Positions 63,925 to 64,000 of a DNA stretch of 64,000 nucleotides are shown in pieces (the stretch's first letter is position 1; every line of letters starts with the position of its first letter). A program made the translations under genes and the position numbers. Below the pieces are notes generated by a model. The model was not told the origin of the DNA and made no database searches. It was given only the letters and a program-made list of their open reading frames with translations. Source of the DNA: Flaviramulus basaltis (GTDB lineage: Bacteria; Bacteroidota; Bacteroidia; Flavobacteriales; Flavobacteriaceae); assembly GCF_900114265.1 (NCBI RefSeq), contig NZ_FPKV01000002.1, forward strand, positions 868,001 to 932,000, given 5' to 3'.

Positions 63925-64000
63925 TTTTGGAGCAATGTTTATAAAGCTAAAAATACAAACTTTTATTTGATTTTTAAGCAAAAAAAATCCCACTTAAAGT

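Overview
This AT-rich window reads as the chromosome of a marine-type member of the Bacteroidota, most likely a Flavobacteriaceae species. Four things support this. The gene set is flavobacterial: a fused CcoN-CcoO cbb3 oxidase, LytTR regulators with 2TM-domain partners, a TonB-dependent receptor with a carboxypeptidase-like N-terminal domain, DUF4331 and DUF3467 proteins, and an LpxD copy beside a LETM1-like gene. Promoters resemble the Bacteroidota -7 box TAnnTTTG. Ribosome-binding sites are weak. The order tRNA-Thr/Tyr/Gly/Thr, tuf, tRNA-Trp, secE, nusG, rplKAJL, rpoBC is the one usual in this phylum. Genus cannot be fixed from sequence alone.

Layout. 1-3200: partial HAD phosphatase and a VWA plus AAA+ ATPase pair. 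3260-15264: a microaerobic respiration block with an Fnr-type regulator, ccoI, ccoS, ccoNO, ccoQ, ccoP, ccoG, ccoH, a TauE/UreH-like membrane protein, a universal stress protein and hemN. 15300-17330: Cu/Zn superoxide dismutase lipoprotein and an ECF sigma/anti-sigma pair. 17430-20280: a small accessory island of cassette-like genes with an attC-like inverted repeat and one gene broken by a stop codon. 20480-25342: a TonB receptor/TPR/DUF4331 operon. 25499-30950: LETM1-like gene, lpxD, a LysR/methyltransferase divergent pair, a small membrane protein and a frameshifted coiled-coil membrane gene. 30976-34802: LytTR two-component system with three 2TM genes and a kinase-2TM fusion. 34985-44450: tonB, hsp20, MOSC, DEAD-box helicase, serine hydrolase, a second ECF sigma factor, D-Ala-D-Ala dipeptidase, AlkB-like protein and a DUF4369 lipoprotein, with a 540-base non-coding stretch at 43205-43748. 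44605-49396: tRNA-Thr, manA, a 6-pyruvoyl-tetrahydropterin synthase-family gene, idi, prfC, an Fe-S protein and DUF3467. 49448-63924: transcription/translation core cluster, hpf and xerC.

How it works together. Four near-palindromes of the form ATGAYnnnnRTCAT lie exactly 22 bases upstream of a TAnnTTTG-like -7 box, in front of ccoI, ccoSNOQP, hemN(-usp) and tonB. The invariant spacing is what an activator bound near -41 would need. The fnr gene at 3262 is the obvious candidate regulator, which would couple high-affinity oxidase assembly, anaerobic haem synthesis and TonB-driven uptake to low oxygen. The other main unexplained signals are the attC-like cassette hairpin, a two-copy intergenic element with ends TGCRTTAGSGATTGAA and GGTAAYGCC, and a shared intergenic box AATAATCGACGAAATRCA.
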